Source: an uncultured Roseobacter sp. (lineage in GTDB: Bacteria > Pseudomonadota > Alphaproteobacteria > Rhodobacterales > Rhodobacteraceae). From it: 32,473 nt of DNA. A program made the position numbers and the translations under genes. The stretch's first letter is position 1. Each line of letters begins with the position of its first letter. The DNA is taken from contig CAJXIL010000029.1 of assembly GCA_913054455.1 (NCBI GenBank), forward strand, positions 1 to 32,473, in the 5' to 3' direction. The notes below the pieces were generated by a model. The model saw only the letters and a program-made list of their open reading frames with translations. It did no database searches and was not told where the DNA came from. Of this stretch, positions 1 through 8,058 are shown one piece after another.

Positions 1-1137
1 TTCCATCAGCACCTGATGGGTCTTGCCGATCTGTGCTGCCAGATGGCTTTGCACCCGGGCCTCGCCTGCTGCGCGCAGACGGGCGGCGCGGGATTTGATG
101 ATATTGCCATTGACCTGTTTGGGGATTTTGGCGGCCGGGGTGCCGTCGCGTTTGGAATAGGGGAAGACATGCAGCCAGGTTAGCTGACAATCCTCGACCA
201 ATTTGAGCGAGTTTTCAAAATGCGCTTCTGTTTCGGTGGGGAAGCCGGCGATGATATCGGCGCCAAAGGTCATTTCCGGGCGGAGCTTCAGCGCCTCTTC
301 GGTAAAGCGGATAGCATCCTCGCGCAGGTGGCGGCGGGCCATGCGTTTGAGGATCATGTCGTCGCCATGTTGCAGCGACAGGTGCAGATGCGGCATCAGG
401 CGGGGCTCGGTCGCGATGGCCTGCATCAGGTTTTCGTCCACTTCGATCGAATCAATGGATGAAATCCGTAGCCGGGGCAGGTCTGGCACCAGTTTGAGGA
501 TCCGCATTACCAGATCGCCGAGTTTTGGTGTGGCGGGCAGGTCGGCGCCCCAAGAGGTGAGGTCGACGCCGGTGAGCACCACCTCGTTGTAGCCGCGATC
601 AACCAGGCGTTTGATCTGGTCCACAACCACGCCCGCCGGAACCGAGCGGGAGTTGCCGCGGCCATAGGGGATGATGCAAAAGGTGCAACGGTGGTCGCAG
701 CCGTTTTGCACCTGTACATAGGCGCGGCTCCGGGTGCCAAAACCATCGATCAAATGGCCGGCGGTCTCTGTCACCGACATGATGTCATCGACCTGGACCT
801 TTTCGGTCTCGCCGATGAAATTGGTGGCCATGCCGTTCCATGTTTCCGGCTGCATCTTTTCGGTGTTGCCCAAAACGGTATCGACCTCTTCCATCTGAGC
901 AAAGGTTTCGGGTTCGGTCTGGGCGGCACAGCCGGTGACCACAATGCGTGCCTCTGGGTTATCGCGGCGCAGGCGGCGGATTTCCTGACGGGATTTGCGC
1001 ACCGCCTCTGCTGTTACCGCACAGGTGTTCACCACCACCAGGTTCTCCAGACCGGCGGCCTGGGAGAGCTCTTTCATGGCCTCGGTCTCATAGGCGTTGA
1101 GACGACAGCCGAGGGTGGTGAATTTGGGCGCGGACAT
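1..1137 (-). CDS. mtaB: tRNA (N(6)-L-threonylcarbamoyladenosine(37)-C(2))-methylthiotransferase MtaB, 3' end outside window
   Basis: Minus-strand translation begins MSAPKFTTLGCRLNAYETEAMKEL and contains the radical-SAM motif NGCDHRCTFCIIPYGRGNSRS; the frame stays open to the window edge. Confidence 0.93.
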   Translation of the reverse strand, partial: MSAPKFTTLGCRLNAYETEAMKELSQAAGLENLVVVNTCAVTAEAVRKSRQEIRRLRRDNPEARIVVTGCAAQTEPETFAQMEEVDTVLGNTEKMQPETWNGMATNFIGETEKVQVDDIMSVTETAGHLIDGFGTRSRAYVQVQNGCDHRCTFCIIPYGRGNSRSVPAGVVVDQIKRLVDRGYNEVVLTGVDLTSWGADLPATPKLGDLVMRILKLVPDLPRLRISSIDSIEVDENLMQAIATEPRLMPHLHLSLQHGDDMILKRMARRHLREDAIRFTEEALKLRPEMTFGADIIAGFPTETEAHFENSLKLVEDCQLTWLHVFPYSKRDGTPAAKIPKQVNGNIIKSRAARLRAAGEARVQSHLAAQIGKTHQVLME

Positions 1138-1140
1138 GGC

Positions 1141-1980
1141 TCAGAGACTTTCGAGAAAGGCGGCGGTGAAAGTGCCGGAAAAGACATGCATGGTCGGGCC
1201 GGTCATCCAGACGCCATCATCGCGCCAGTCGATCCATAGCGTGCCGCCATCCAGATCAATGCGCACCTTGCGCCCAGTCAGTCCTCGTCGGGCTGCAGCC
1301 ACGGCGGTGGCGCAGGAAGAGGAGCCAGAGGCCAGTGTAACGCCCACCCCCCGCTCCCAGACGCGCATGCGGATATGATCGGGGCCAACCAGATGAGCGA
1401 CCTGCACATTGGTGCGTTCAGGATAGAGCGGATGATGCTCGTACCGTGGGCCAAAGTCTGCCAGTGGTATGAGATCGGCATCCTCGACGAAGAAGGTGCA
1501 ATGAGGATTGCCCATGCCAGTGGCGGTTGGCCCGCCCTCGATGGGGAGTTCCAGCGTGTCCGTTTCCTCGCTCAGAGGGATGTCTCGCCAATCCAGCTGC
1601 GGGTGCCCCATATTGACCGAGGTGAGCCCCTCTCCGGCGTCTCGGGCAAACAGGTCGCCGCGATCGGTGGTTAGGTGCAGTTGGGACTTGCCGGCTTCCT
1701 CCATCAGGTGGCGAGCAATGCATCGGGTGGCATTGCCGCAGGCCGCTGATGTCGAGCCATCTGCGTTGAAAAAGGTGAGATGCGCATCCCCTTTACCCGG
1801 TTCAATCAGCGCCAACTGATCAAAACCAACGCCAAACTGACGATGGGCGATTCCCTGCGCCAGGGCAGGGGTGATCTCCAATGGATGGCTGCGGGCATCA
1901 ACAACCACAAAGTCATTGCCAAGCCCGTGCATCTTCATGAAGGGAAAAAGGGGTTCTGAATACATACTCATATTGGGCAT
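1141..1980 (-). CDS. dapF: diaminopimelate epimerase
   Basis: KMHGLGNDFVVVDAR, the N-terminal active-site Cys region AACGNATRC, and GSSSCATAVAA at the second active-site Cys; 3 bp from the mtaB start. Confidence 0.95.
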   Translation of the reverse strand: MPNMSMYSEPLFPFMKMHGLGNDFVVVDARSHPLEITPALAQGIAHRQFGVGFDQLALIEPGKGDAHLTFFNADGSTSAACGNATRCIARHLMEEAGKSQLHLTTDRGDLFARDAGEGLTSVNMGHPQLDWRDIPLSEETDTLELPIEGGPTATGMGNPHCTFFVEDADLIPLADFGPRYEHHPLYPERTNVQVAHLVGPDHIRMRVWERGVGVTLASGSSSCATAVAAARRGLTGRKVRIDLDGGTLWIDWRDDGVWMTGPTMHVFSGTFTAAFLESL

Positions 1981-2166
1981 ATAGACCTGCGGTTAAAATG
2001 AATCCAGTCTGTGACGCATAAAGTTCAAAAAAGGGGTTGACCAGTCGCGGTCCTAACCGTAGACAGCCGCCAATCGAGACGGCAAGAACGATACGGACTT
2101 GCTAATCGACAGCAAATTAAGCGCTTGATCCTCTTGGATAAATCACTTAGACCGCGACTATAAAGT

Positions 2167-2242
2167 GGGCCGTTAGCTCAGCTGGTAGAGCAACTGACTT
2201 TTAATCAGTAGGTCGATGGTTCGAACCCATCACGGCTCACCA
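2167..2242 (+). tRNA. tRNA-Lys (anticodon TTT), CCA encoded
   Basis: Cloverleaf: acceptor GGGCCGT/ACGGCTC, anticodon loop CTTTTAA, T-arm GATGGTTCGAACCCATC, 3' CCA. Confidence 0.95.
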
Positions 2243-2249
2243 CTTTATC

Positions 2250-2286
2250 AAAGCCTTAGGCGGAAACGCCTGAGGCTTTCTCTTTT
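2250..2286 (+). terminator. intrinsic terminator downstream of tRNA-Lys
   Basis: AAAGCCTTAGGCG-GAAA-CGCCTGAGGCTTT (13-bp stem with one G.T, GAAA loop) followed by CTCTTTT. Confidence 0.8.
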
Positions 2287-2419
2287 CCAGCATCCATTTT
2301 TCACCGGGACAGGGTTTGGTGCGAATCTCTATTGGGGAAGAGACCGCGCCTCAACGCCTGCCAGAGGCGGGGGTTGGCGGATCTTCCACTTGGGGCCGCC
2401 TGGCAATGGGCAGGTTGTG

Positions 2420-3028
2420 TTACGGTCTGTCCAGGGGCAGCGCGAACTGGGTCTTACGGGCGGTGCCGCTGATCAGGTCAAAACTCTGCCCTAACCGGCG
2501 TTCGGCCAGGAGCACCACCTGGGCCGCCGCACGGGCGTCTTCGCCGGCATCGTGGTGCTGAAAGGAGAGCCGGAGTTCCTGTTTCAGATTGCCCAGGCCA
2601 TGGCCGCCGTTTCCTTTGAACTCGGGCCAGGCCTTGCGGGCGATTTTGACGCTGTCACTCCAGCTGAGGTCCGCATTGGGCAGGCGATAGGCGCGGCAGG
2701 CGGCCTCGATGGCGCGGCTGTCAAAACTGCTGTGTTGAACCAGATGGTGCAGCTGCAACAGAGGTTTGAGCATTTCCCAAGCCTCGGGGAAGCTGGGGGC
2801 TGAGGCAACAGTCGCTGCGTCGATCCCGTGCAATTCGGTGTTGAAGGGGGCAAAGCTCTGCTCGGGGTTCACATAGGTGGTATAGGTTTTGATGTGGTTG
2901 TCGCGGCGCACGCAAGCGATGCCGATCTGGCAAATGCTGGCGCTGTCCCGGCTGGCGGTTTCCACATCCAGCGCGATAAAACGAAAAGGGCCTTTGGGCG
3001 GGGTGGTCACAGTGGAATACGCGCTCAC
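2420..3028 (-). CDS. 3'-5' exonuclease, DnaQ/DEDD family
   Basis: FIALDVETASRDSASICQIGIA (ExoI DxE), ELHGID, HSSFDSRAIEAA, HHDAGEDARAAAQV (ExoIII). Confidence 0.85.
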   Translation of the reverse strand: MSAYSTVTTPPKGPFRFIALDVETASRDSASICQIGIACVRRDNHIKTYTTYVNPEQSFAPFNTELHGIDAATVASAPSFPEAWEMLKPLLQLHHLVQHSSFDSRAIEAACRAYRLPNADLSWSDSVKIARKAWPEFKGNGGHGLGNLKQELRLSFQHHDAGEDARAAAQVVLLAERRLGQSFDLISGTARKTQFALPLDRP

Positions 3029-3645
3029 GTGGTGACCTCGTCAGTGCCAAGCCGGTTGGCCAACAGCTCCAGCAGCGTTTCGCAATACTGGCGCAGCGCT
3101 TCGATGTCGCGGCTGCCGCGCGACTGCGCCCAGAGCCCCTGGAGTGATATCAGAGTAAAGCGGGCCAGGGCTTCTATTTCTGCCTCATCCAGCTTTTGAT
3201 GTTTTTGGTTCTCTTGCCAGAGCGCCTGATACAGCCCCTTTTGCAAGCGTCTGCCATGGGCCTTGAGCCGCGCTAGGGTTTCCGTCTCCTCCGGGGTGAC
3301 TTGGGCCAGGGTATTGAGCACCAGACAGCCGACATCCGGCCCGGGATGCGCGGCATTGCGGGCAAGCAATTTGTCGAGATATTGCCCCACTTCGGCAAGC
3401 CCTGCGCCCTTGGCTTCGACCCCCCCAAAGGCGGGGGTGACCACGGTCTCTTGGTAGCGGTCCAGACAGGCGTGAAACAGTGCCTCTTTGCCAGCAAAGT
3501 CACTGTAAAGACTGCCGCGGCTGACGCCGGTTTCACGCACCAGGTCGTCCATGGACACTCTGTGATAGCCCCGCTTCCAAAACAGCTTGAGAGCCGAATC
3601 CACCAGGGCGTGACGTGAGGGAGATTTTGCGCGGGCCATATCCAT
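3025..3645 (-). CDS. TetR/AcrR family transcriptional regulator (start 3645 or 3639; the longer ORF to 3762 is unlikely)
   Basis: N-terminal HTH ALVDSALKLFWKRGYHRVSMDDLVRETGVSRGSLYSDFAGKEALFHACLD; 4-nt overlap with the exonuclease start. Confidence 0.88.
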   Translation of the reverse strand: MDMARAKSPSRHALVDSALKLFWKRGYHRVSMDDLVRETGVSRGSLYSDFAGKEALFHACLDRYQETVVTPAFGGVEAKGAGLAEVGQYLDKLLARNAAHPGPDVGCLVLNTLAQVTPEETETLARLKAHGRRLQKGLYQALWQENQKHQKLDEAEIEALARFTLISLQGLWAQSRGSRDIEALRQYCETLLELLANRLGTDEVTT

Positions 3646-3653
3646 CCTTGTTC

Positions 3654-3669
3654 TGGAATGATCATTCCA
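3654..3669. promoter_or_regulatory. candidate TetR operator in the divergent intergenic region
   Basis: Perfect 16-bp palindrome TGGAATGATCATTCCA just upstream of the TetR start, between divergent genes. Confidence 0.65.
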
Positions 3670-3712
3670 ATAGCCTTTTGCCAGGGAGATCATCAAGAGC
3701 GGAGAATGACAG

Positions 3713-4591
3713 ATGGTGCAGAATTTTCGAGACAAAAAGAAGTTCGCCACCGTGCATGGCAAGCAGATGGCCTATATTGAGGAGGGCGAAGGTGATCCCA
3801 TTGTCTTTTTGCATGGCAATCCGACATCCTCATATCTGTGGCGCAATATCATGCCCCATCTCGTCGGGAGCGGGCGCCTGATCGCGCCGGATCTGATTGG
3901 GATGGGCGATTCGGAGAAGCTCGAAGAGAGCGGTCCGGATCGTTATACCTTTGTTGAACACCGCAAATATCTGTTTGCCTTGTTGGAGCAGTTGGGCGTG
4001 ACGGAAAATGTCACCCTGGTGATCCATGACTGGGGCTCAGGCTTGGGCTTTCACTGGGCGCATATGCACCCGGAGGCGCTGCGCGGCATCGCCTTTATGG
4101 AGGGTATCGTGGCGCCTGTGCCGGGTTGGGACAGCTTTCCCGAAGCGCCCCGCGCGATGTTCCAAAGCCTGCGCTCTGAGGCGGGCGAAGAGATGGTGCT
4201 AGAGAAGAACCTCTTTGTCGAAGCAATCCTGCCCGGCTCGATCCTGCGTAGGCTCTCCGAAGAAGAGATGGCGGAGTACCGCCGCCCCTTTGCCTCCGCT
4301 GGCGAAGACCGTCGCCCTACCCTGACCTGGCCCCGGCAAATCCCGATTGGGGGTGAGCCGTCGGATGTGACTGAAATCGTCGGGGCCTATTCCGCCTGGC
4401 TGCGCGAAACACCCGTCCCAAAACTGTTTGTCAATGCCGAGCCGGGGGCGCTTATCGCCGGCCCAGTGCGGGACTTTGTGCGCAGCTTCCCAAATCTCGC
4501 AGAGGTCACCGTGGCGGGTACGCATTTCATCCAAGAGGATTCCCCGGATGAAATCGGCCAGGCCCTCAAAGACTGGCATTCCCGACTTTAG
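3713..4591 (+). CDS. haloalkane dehalogenase (alpha/beta hydrolase, HLD-like)
   Basis: [17 protein letters not shown] (halide-stabilising Asn position), [14 protein letters not shown] (nucleophile Asp followed by Trp), MEGIVAP (acid), [14 protein letters not shown] (catalytic His). Confidence 0.88.
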   Translation: MVQNFRDKKKFATVHGKQMAYIEEGEGDPIVFLHGNPTSSYLWRNIMPHLVGSGRLIAPDLIGMGDSEKLEESGPDRYTFVEHRKYLFALLEQLGVTENVTLVIHDWGSGLGFHWAHMHPEALRGIAFMEGIVAPVPGWDSFPEAPRAMFQSLRSEAGEEMVLEKNLFVEAILPGSILRRLSEEEMAEYRRPFASAGEDRRPTLTWPRQIPIGGEPSDVTEIVGAYSAWLRETPVPKLFVNAEPGALIAGPVRDFVRSFPNLAEVTVAGTHFIQEDSPDEIGQALKDWHSRL

Positions 4592-4702
4592 GAGGTTTGG
4601 GGTTGAATCATGCCAAAACCGCATGAGTCGCGCCGCTAATCTCATTGGAAGTCATGGCTATTCTGACCGATAACGGGGGCTGGAACAGCAAAGGGATTGC
4701 CA

Positions 4703-6892
4703 ATGGACCGCGCTCAGATCGTGCATCAAAACTTCCTGGATCGGGTCAGGGCCGGGGAGCTGCCCCAGGGCGCGGAACCGCTGGCTGGATTGACAGCAGA
4801 GCAGGCCGTTGGGATCTACCGGGCACAGGTGCTCAGCCGGGCTTTGGATCTCACCAGCCGGGCGATGCAAAAGGCGGGTCAGGGGTTTTACACCATTGGG
4901 TCCTCCGGGCATGAGGGCATGGCCGCGGTGGCCCAGGCCCTGCGCCCCGATGACATGGCCTTTTTGCACTACCGTGATGCGGCGTTTCAGATTGCCCGCG
5001 CCGACCAGGTGCCGGGTCAGCGCATCGCTTGGGACATGCTCTTATCCTTTGCCTGCTCTTCCGAAGATCCGACCTCTGGCGGGCGGCACAAGGTGCTGGG
5101 CTCCAGGGCGCTGATGATCCCGCCCCAGACTTCGACCATTGCCAGCCATCTGCCCAAAGCAGTGGGGGCCGCCTATTCCATCGGCGCCGCCAAACGTCAC
5201 GCGCCTGAACATCAGGTGATGCGTGACGACAGCATTGTGATGTGCTCCTTTGGCGATGCCTCGGCCAATCACTCCACCGCACAGGGGGCCATCAACACGG
5301 CAGGCTGGAGCTCGGTGCAGTCGACGCCGCTGCCGCTGCTCTTTGTCTGCGAAGACAATGGCATCGGCATCTCCACCAAAACCCCGCAGGGCTGGATTGA
5401 GAGCTCGATGCGGGCGCGCCCGGGCATCAAGTATTTCAAAGCCGATGGGCTGGATATTTTTGCCGCCCATGCGGTGGCACAAGAGGCCGCCGACTATGTG
5501 CGCCTGCGGAAAAAGCCTGCCTTCCTGCATCTGCGCACCGTGCGCCTATACGGGCATGCCGGAGCGGATGTGCCAACGACCTATCTGCCAAAATCCGAGG
5601 TTGAGGCGGATGAGGCCAATGATCCCCTGTTGCATTCGGTGCGCCTGCTGGAACAGGCTGGTGCCCTGTCGCGTGAGACCGCCCTTAAGATCTACACGGA
5701 CACCTGCGCTAGGGTCGAACGTATCCAGGCCGAAGTGGTGACGCGCCCACATCTCAAAACCGGTTCAGATGTTGCGGCCAGCCTGATCCCGCCTGCGCGC
5801 GTCTGTGCGCCCAGCAATGGCCCCAGCGAAGAGGCGCGGGCCGAGATCTTTGGCACCGACCTGCGCGCCATGGCCGACCCGCAGCCAATGAGCCGTTTGA
5901 TCAACTGGGCGCTGACTGATCTAATGCTAGAGCATGGCGAGATCGTGATGATGGGCGAGGACGTGGGCCGCAAAGGCGGGGTCTATGGCGTCACCCAAAA
6001 GCTGCACCAGCGCTTTGGCCCCGACCGGATGATCGACACCCTGCTGGATGAGCAATCCATTCTGGGGCTGGCGATCGGCATGGGTCATAACGGCTTTGTG
6101 CCGATGCCAGAAATCCAGTTCCTGGCCTATCTGCACAATGCCGAGGATCAGCTGCGCGGCGAGGCGGCAACCCTGCCGTTTTTCTCCAACGGTCAGTTCA
6201 GCAACCCGATGGTGCTGCGCATCGCGGGGCTGGGCTATCAAAAGGGCTTTGGCGGCCACTTCCACAACGATAATTCCCTGGCTGTGCTGCGCGATATTCC
6301 TGGCATTGTCATCGCCTGCCCTTCGGATGGGGCAGAGGCCGCGATGATGATGCGCGAGGCGGTGCGCCTAGCACGAGAAGAGCAGCGGGTGGTGGTCTTT
6401 GTTGAACCCATCGCGCTCTACCCGATGCGGGATCTGTTCGCCGCCAAAGATGGCGGCTGGATGCGGCACTACCCCGCGCCAGACCAAAGCATTGCCTTGG
6501 GCGAGGTCGGACAGCACGGGACAGGCACGGACCTGGCCATCGTCACCTATGGCAATGGGCGGTATCTATCATCTCAGGCGCAGGCAGATCTGGAGGCAAA
6601 AGGCATCAAGACCCGCATCATTGACCTGCGCTGGCTGGCACCATTGCCTGCCAAGGCATTGATGGCCGCCACCAAGGGTTGCAAACATGTGCTCATCGTT
6701 GATGAATGCCGCACCACCGGCAGCCAGTCCGAGGCGCTGATGGCGTTGTTTGCAGAGGCCAGTGATATCCCCACAGCGCGCATCGCAGCCGGGGATTGCT
6801 TTATTGCCACCGGCCCGGCCTATGCCGCAACCCTGCCCTCTAAAGAAAGCATCCTGGCCGCGGCCTTGGATTTGGTAGGAGAGAGCGCATGA
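4703..6892 (+). CDS. fused alpha-beta E1 component of a 2-oxoacid (branched-chain-like) dehydrogenase, ThDP-dependent
   Basis: Alpha half: GSSGHEGMAAVAQAL, FGDASANHSTAQGAIN, EDNGIGIS, RLYGHAGADVPTTY. Beta half: GEDVGRKGGVYGVTQKL..RMIDTLLDEQSILGLAIGM, PEIQFLAYLHNAEDQLRGEA, PIALYPMRDLF. ATG at 4703 preferred over TTG at 4697. Confidence 0.85.
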   Translation: MDRAQIVHQNFLDRVRAGELPQGAEPLAGLTAEQAVGIYRAQVLSRALDLTSRAMQKAGQGFYTIGSSGHEGMAAVAQALRPDDMAFLHYRDAAFQIARADQVPGQRIAWDMLLSFACSSEDPTSGGRHKVLGSRALMIPPQTSTIASHLPKAVGAAYSIGAAKRHAPEHQVMRDDSIVMCSFGDASANHSTAQGAINTAGWSSVQSTPLPLLFVCEDNGIGISTKTPQGWIESSMRARPGIKYFKADGLDIFAAHAVAQEAADYVRLRKKPAFLHLRTVRLYGHAGADVPTTYLPKSEVEADEANDPLLHSVRLLEQAGALSRETALKIYTDTCARVERIQAEVVTRPHLKTGSDVAASLIPPARVCAPSNGPSEEARAEIFGTDLRAMADPQPMSRLINWALTDLMLEHGEIVMMGEDVGRKGGVYGVTQKLHQRFGPDRMIDTLLDEQSILGLAIGMGHNGFVPMPEIQFLAYLHNAEDQLRGEAATLPFFSNGQFSNPMVLRIAGLGYQKGFGGHFHNDNSLAVLRDIPGIVIACPSDGAEAAMMMREAVRLAREEQRVVVFVEPIALYPMRDLFAAKDGGWMRHYPAPDQSIALGEVGQHGTGTDLAIVTYGNGRYLSSQAQADLEAKGIKTRIIDLRWLAPLPAKALMAATKGCKHVLIVDECRTTGSQSEALMALFAEASDIPTARIAAGDCFIATGPAYAATLPSKESILAAALDLVGESA

Positions 6893-7926
6893 ACCGCACC
6901 GCTGTTTTGATCTGCCCTGGCCGGGGCACCTACAACAAACCTGAGCTAGGCTATCTGCACCGCCACCACGCCGACAAAGCCAGCCTGTTTGCGAGTTTTG
7001 ATGCGGCGCGAGTGGCAGCGGGCCAGGAAGAGGTCACAGCACTTGATGGGGCAACCCGCTTTTCTGTGAGTAAATACTCGCGCGGCGATATTGCCTCGCC
7101 GCTGATCTATGCCAGCGCCCTGGCGGATGCGCAGTCCCTGGCCGGAGACATCGAGGTGGTTGCGGTCACGGGCAATTCCATGGGCTGGTATATCGCGTTG
7201 GCCGCAGCCGGCGCGCTGTCGTCGCAACGGGGCTTTGAGCTGGTCAATTCCATGGGCAGCCTAATGCAGCAGCATCTGATTGGCGGCCAGCTGGTCTACC
7301 CCTTTGCAGGCCAAGACTGGCGCCCAGATACGGCCCGCAAGGCAGAGCTCTTGGCGCTGGTGGCTCAGATCAATACCCGCTCTGGCCACGTGCTTGCCCT
7401 GTCGATTGATCTCGGTGGAATGCTGGTCCTTGCCGGGGATGAGGCCGGCTTGGCCGCCTTTGAAAGCGCCGTGCCCCGGATTGATGACCGCTTTCCGATG
7501 CGTTTGGCCAATCACGCTGGTTTCCACACCGCGCTACAGGCGCCAGTGGCCGCTGAGGGGCGCCAACAGCTGAATGGTGAGGTGTTAAAGCAGCCAGCCG
7601 TACCATTGGTCGACGGGCGAGGTGCGATCTGGCAACCGGGATCAACGGATCTGGCGGCACTTTGGGACTACACGCTGGGCCATCAAGTGGTTGAAAGCTA
7701 TGACTTCACCCGGGCAGTGCAAACTGCCGCGCTGGAGTTTGCTCCAGACCTCTTTATCGTCACCGGGCCGGGCACCACGCTGGGCGGCGCCGTGGGGCAG
7801 TCCCTGGTGCAGCAAGAGTGGCGTGGCATGACGGACAAGGCGGCATTTAAGGCGCGCCAATCCGAGGCGCCGCTGCTAATCTCGATGGGGGAAGAGAGTC
7901 AACGCCTCGTGGCTGTCAACTCGTAA
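6889..7926 (+). CDS. FabD-like (malonyl)acyltransferase-fold protein with altered motifs
   Basis: ICPGRGTY in place of PGQGSQ, GNSMGWY in place of GHSLGEY, NHAGFHTALQAP at the catalytic His position; ATGA overlap with the upstream E1 gene. Confidence 0.72.
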   Translation: MNRTAVLICPGRGTYNKPELGYLHRHHADKASLFASFDAARVAAGQEEVTALDGATRFSVSKYSRGDIASPLIYASALADAQSLAGDIEVVAVTGNSMGWYIALAAAGALSSQRGFELVNSMGSLMQQHLIGGQLVYPFAGQDWRPDTARKAELLALVAQINTRSGHVLALSIDLGGMLVLAGDEAGLAAFESAVPRIDDRFPMRLANHAGFHTALQAPVAAEGRQQLNGEVLKQPAVPLVDGRGAIWQPGSTDLAALWDYTLGHQVVESYDFTRAVQTAALEFAPDLFIVTGPGTTLGGAVGQSLVQQEWRGMTDKAAFKARQSEAPLLISMGEESQRLVAVNS

Positions 7927-7949
7927 AACAAGTTCGCACAGCCAGTGGG

Positions 7950-8030
7950 GGGAGCTCCCGCGCTCAGCCCCGGTTTTGCAGTGCAAAACCGGCCCGGCCC
8001 TTGGGCCCGGCGCCGCCCGTACCGGGCGGC
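7950..8030. repeat. compact palindromic intergenic element (consecutive inverted repeats)
   Basis: GGGAGCTCCC (7950-7959); CCGGTTTTGCA-G-TGCAAAACCGG (7970-7992); GGCCC-TT-GGGCC (7996-8007); GCCGCCCG-TAC-CGGGCGGC (8012-8030). Confidence 0.7.
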
Positions 8031-8058
8031 ACGCCAGCATTTGTGGAAACCGAGTTGC

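Noticed and set aside
691-1239. 182-aa plus-strand ORF
   Set aside because: Antisense to mtaB/dapF, whose frames are clearly coding; a high-GC shadow ORF
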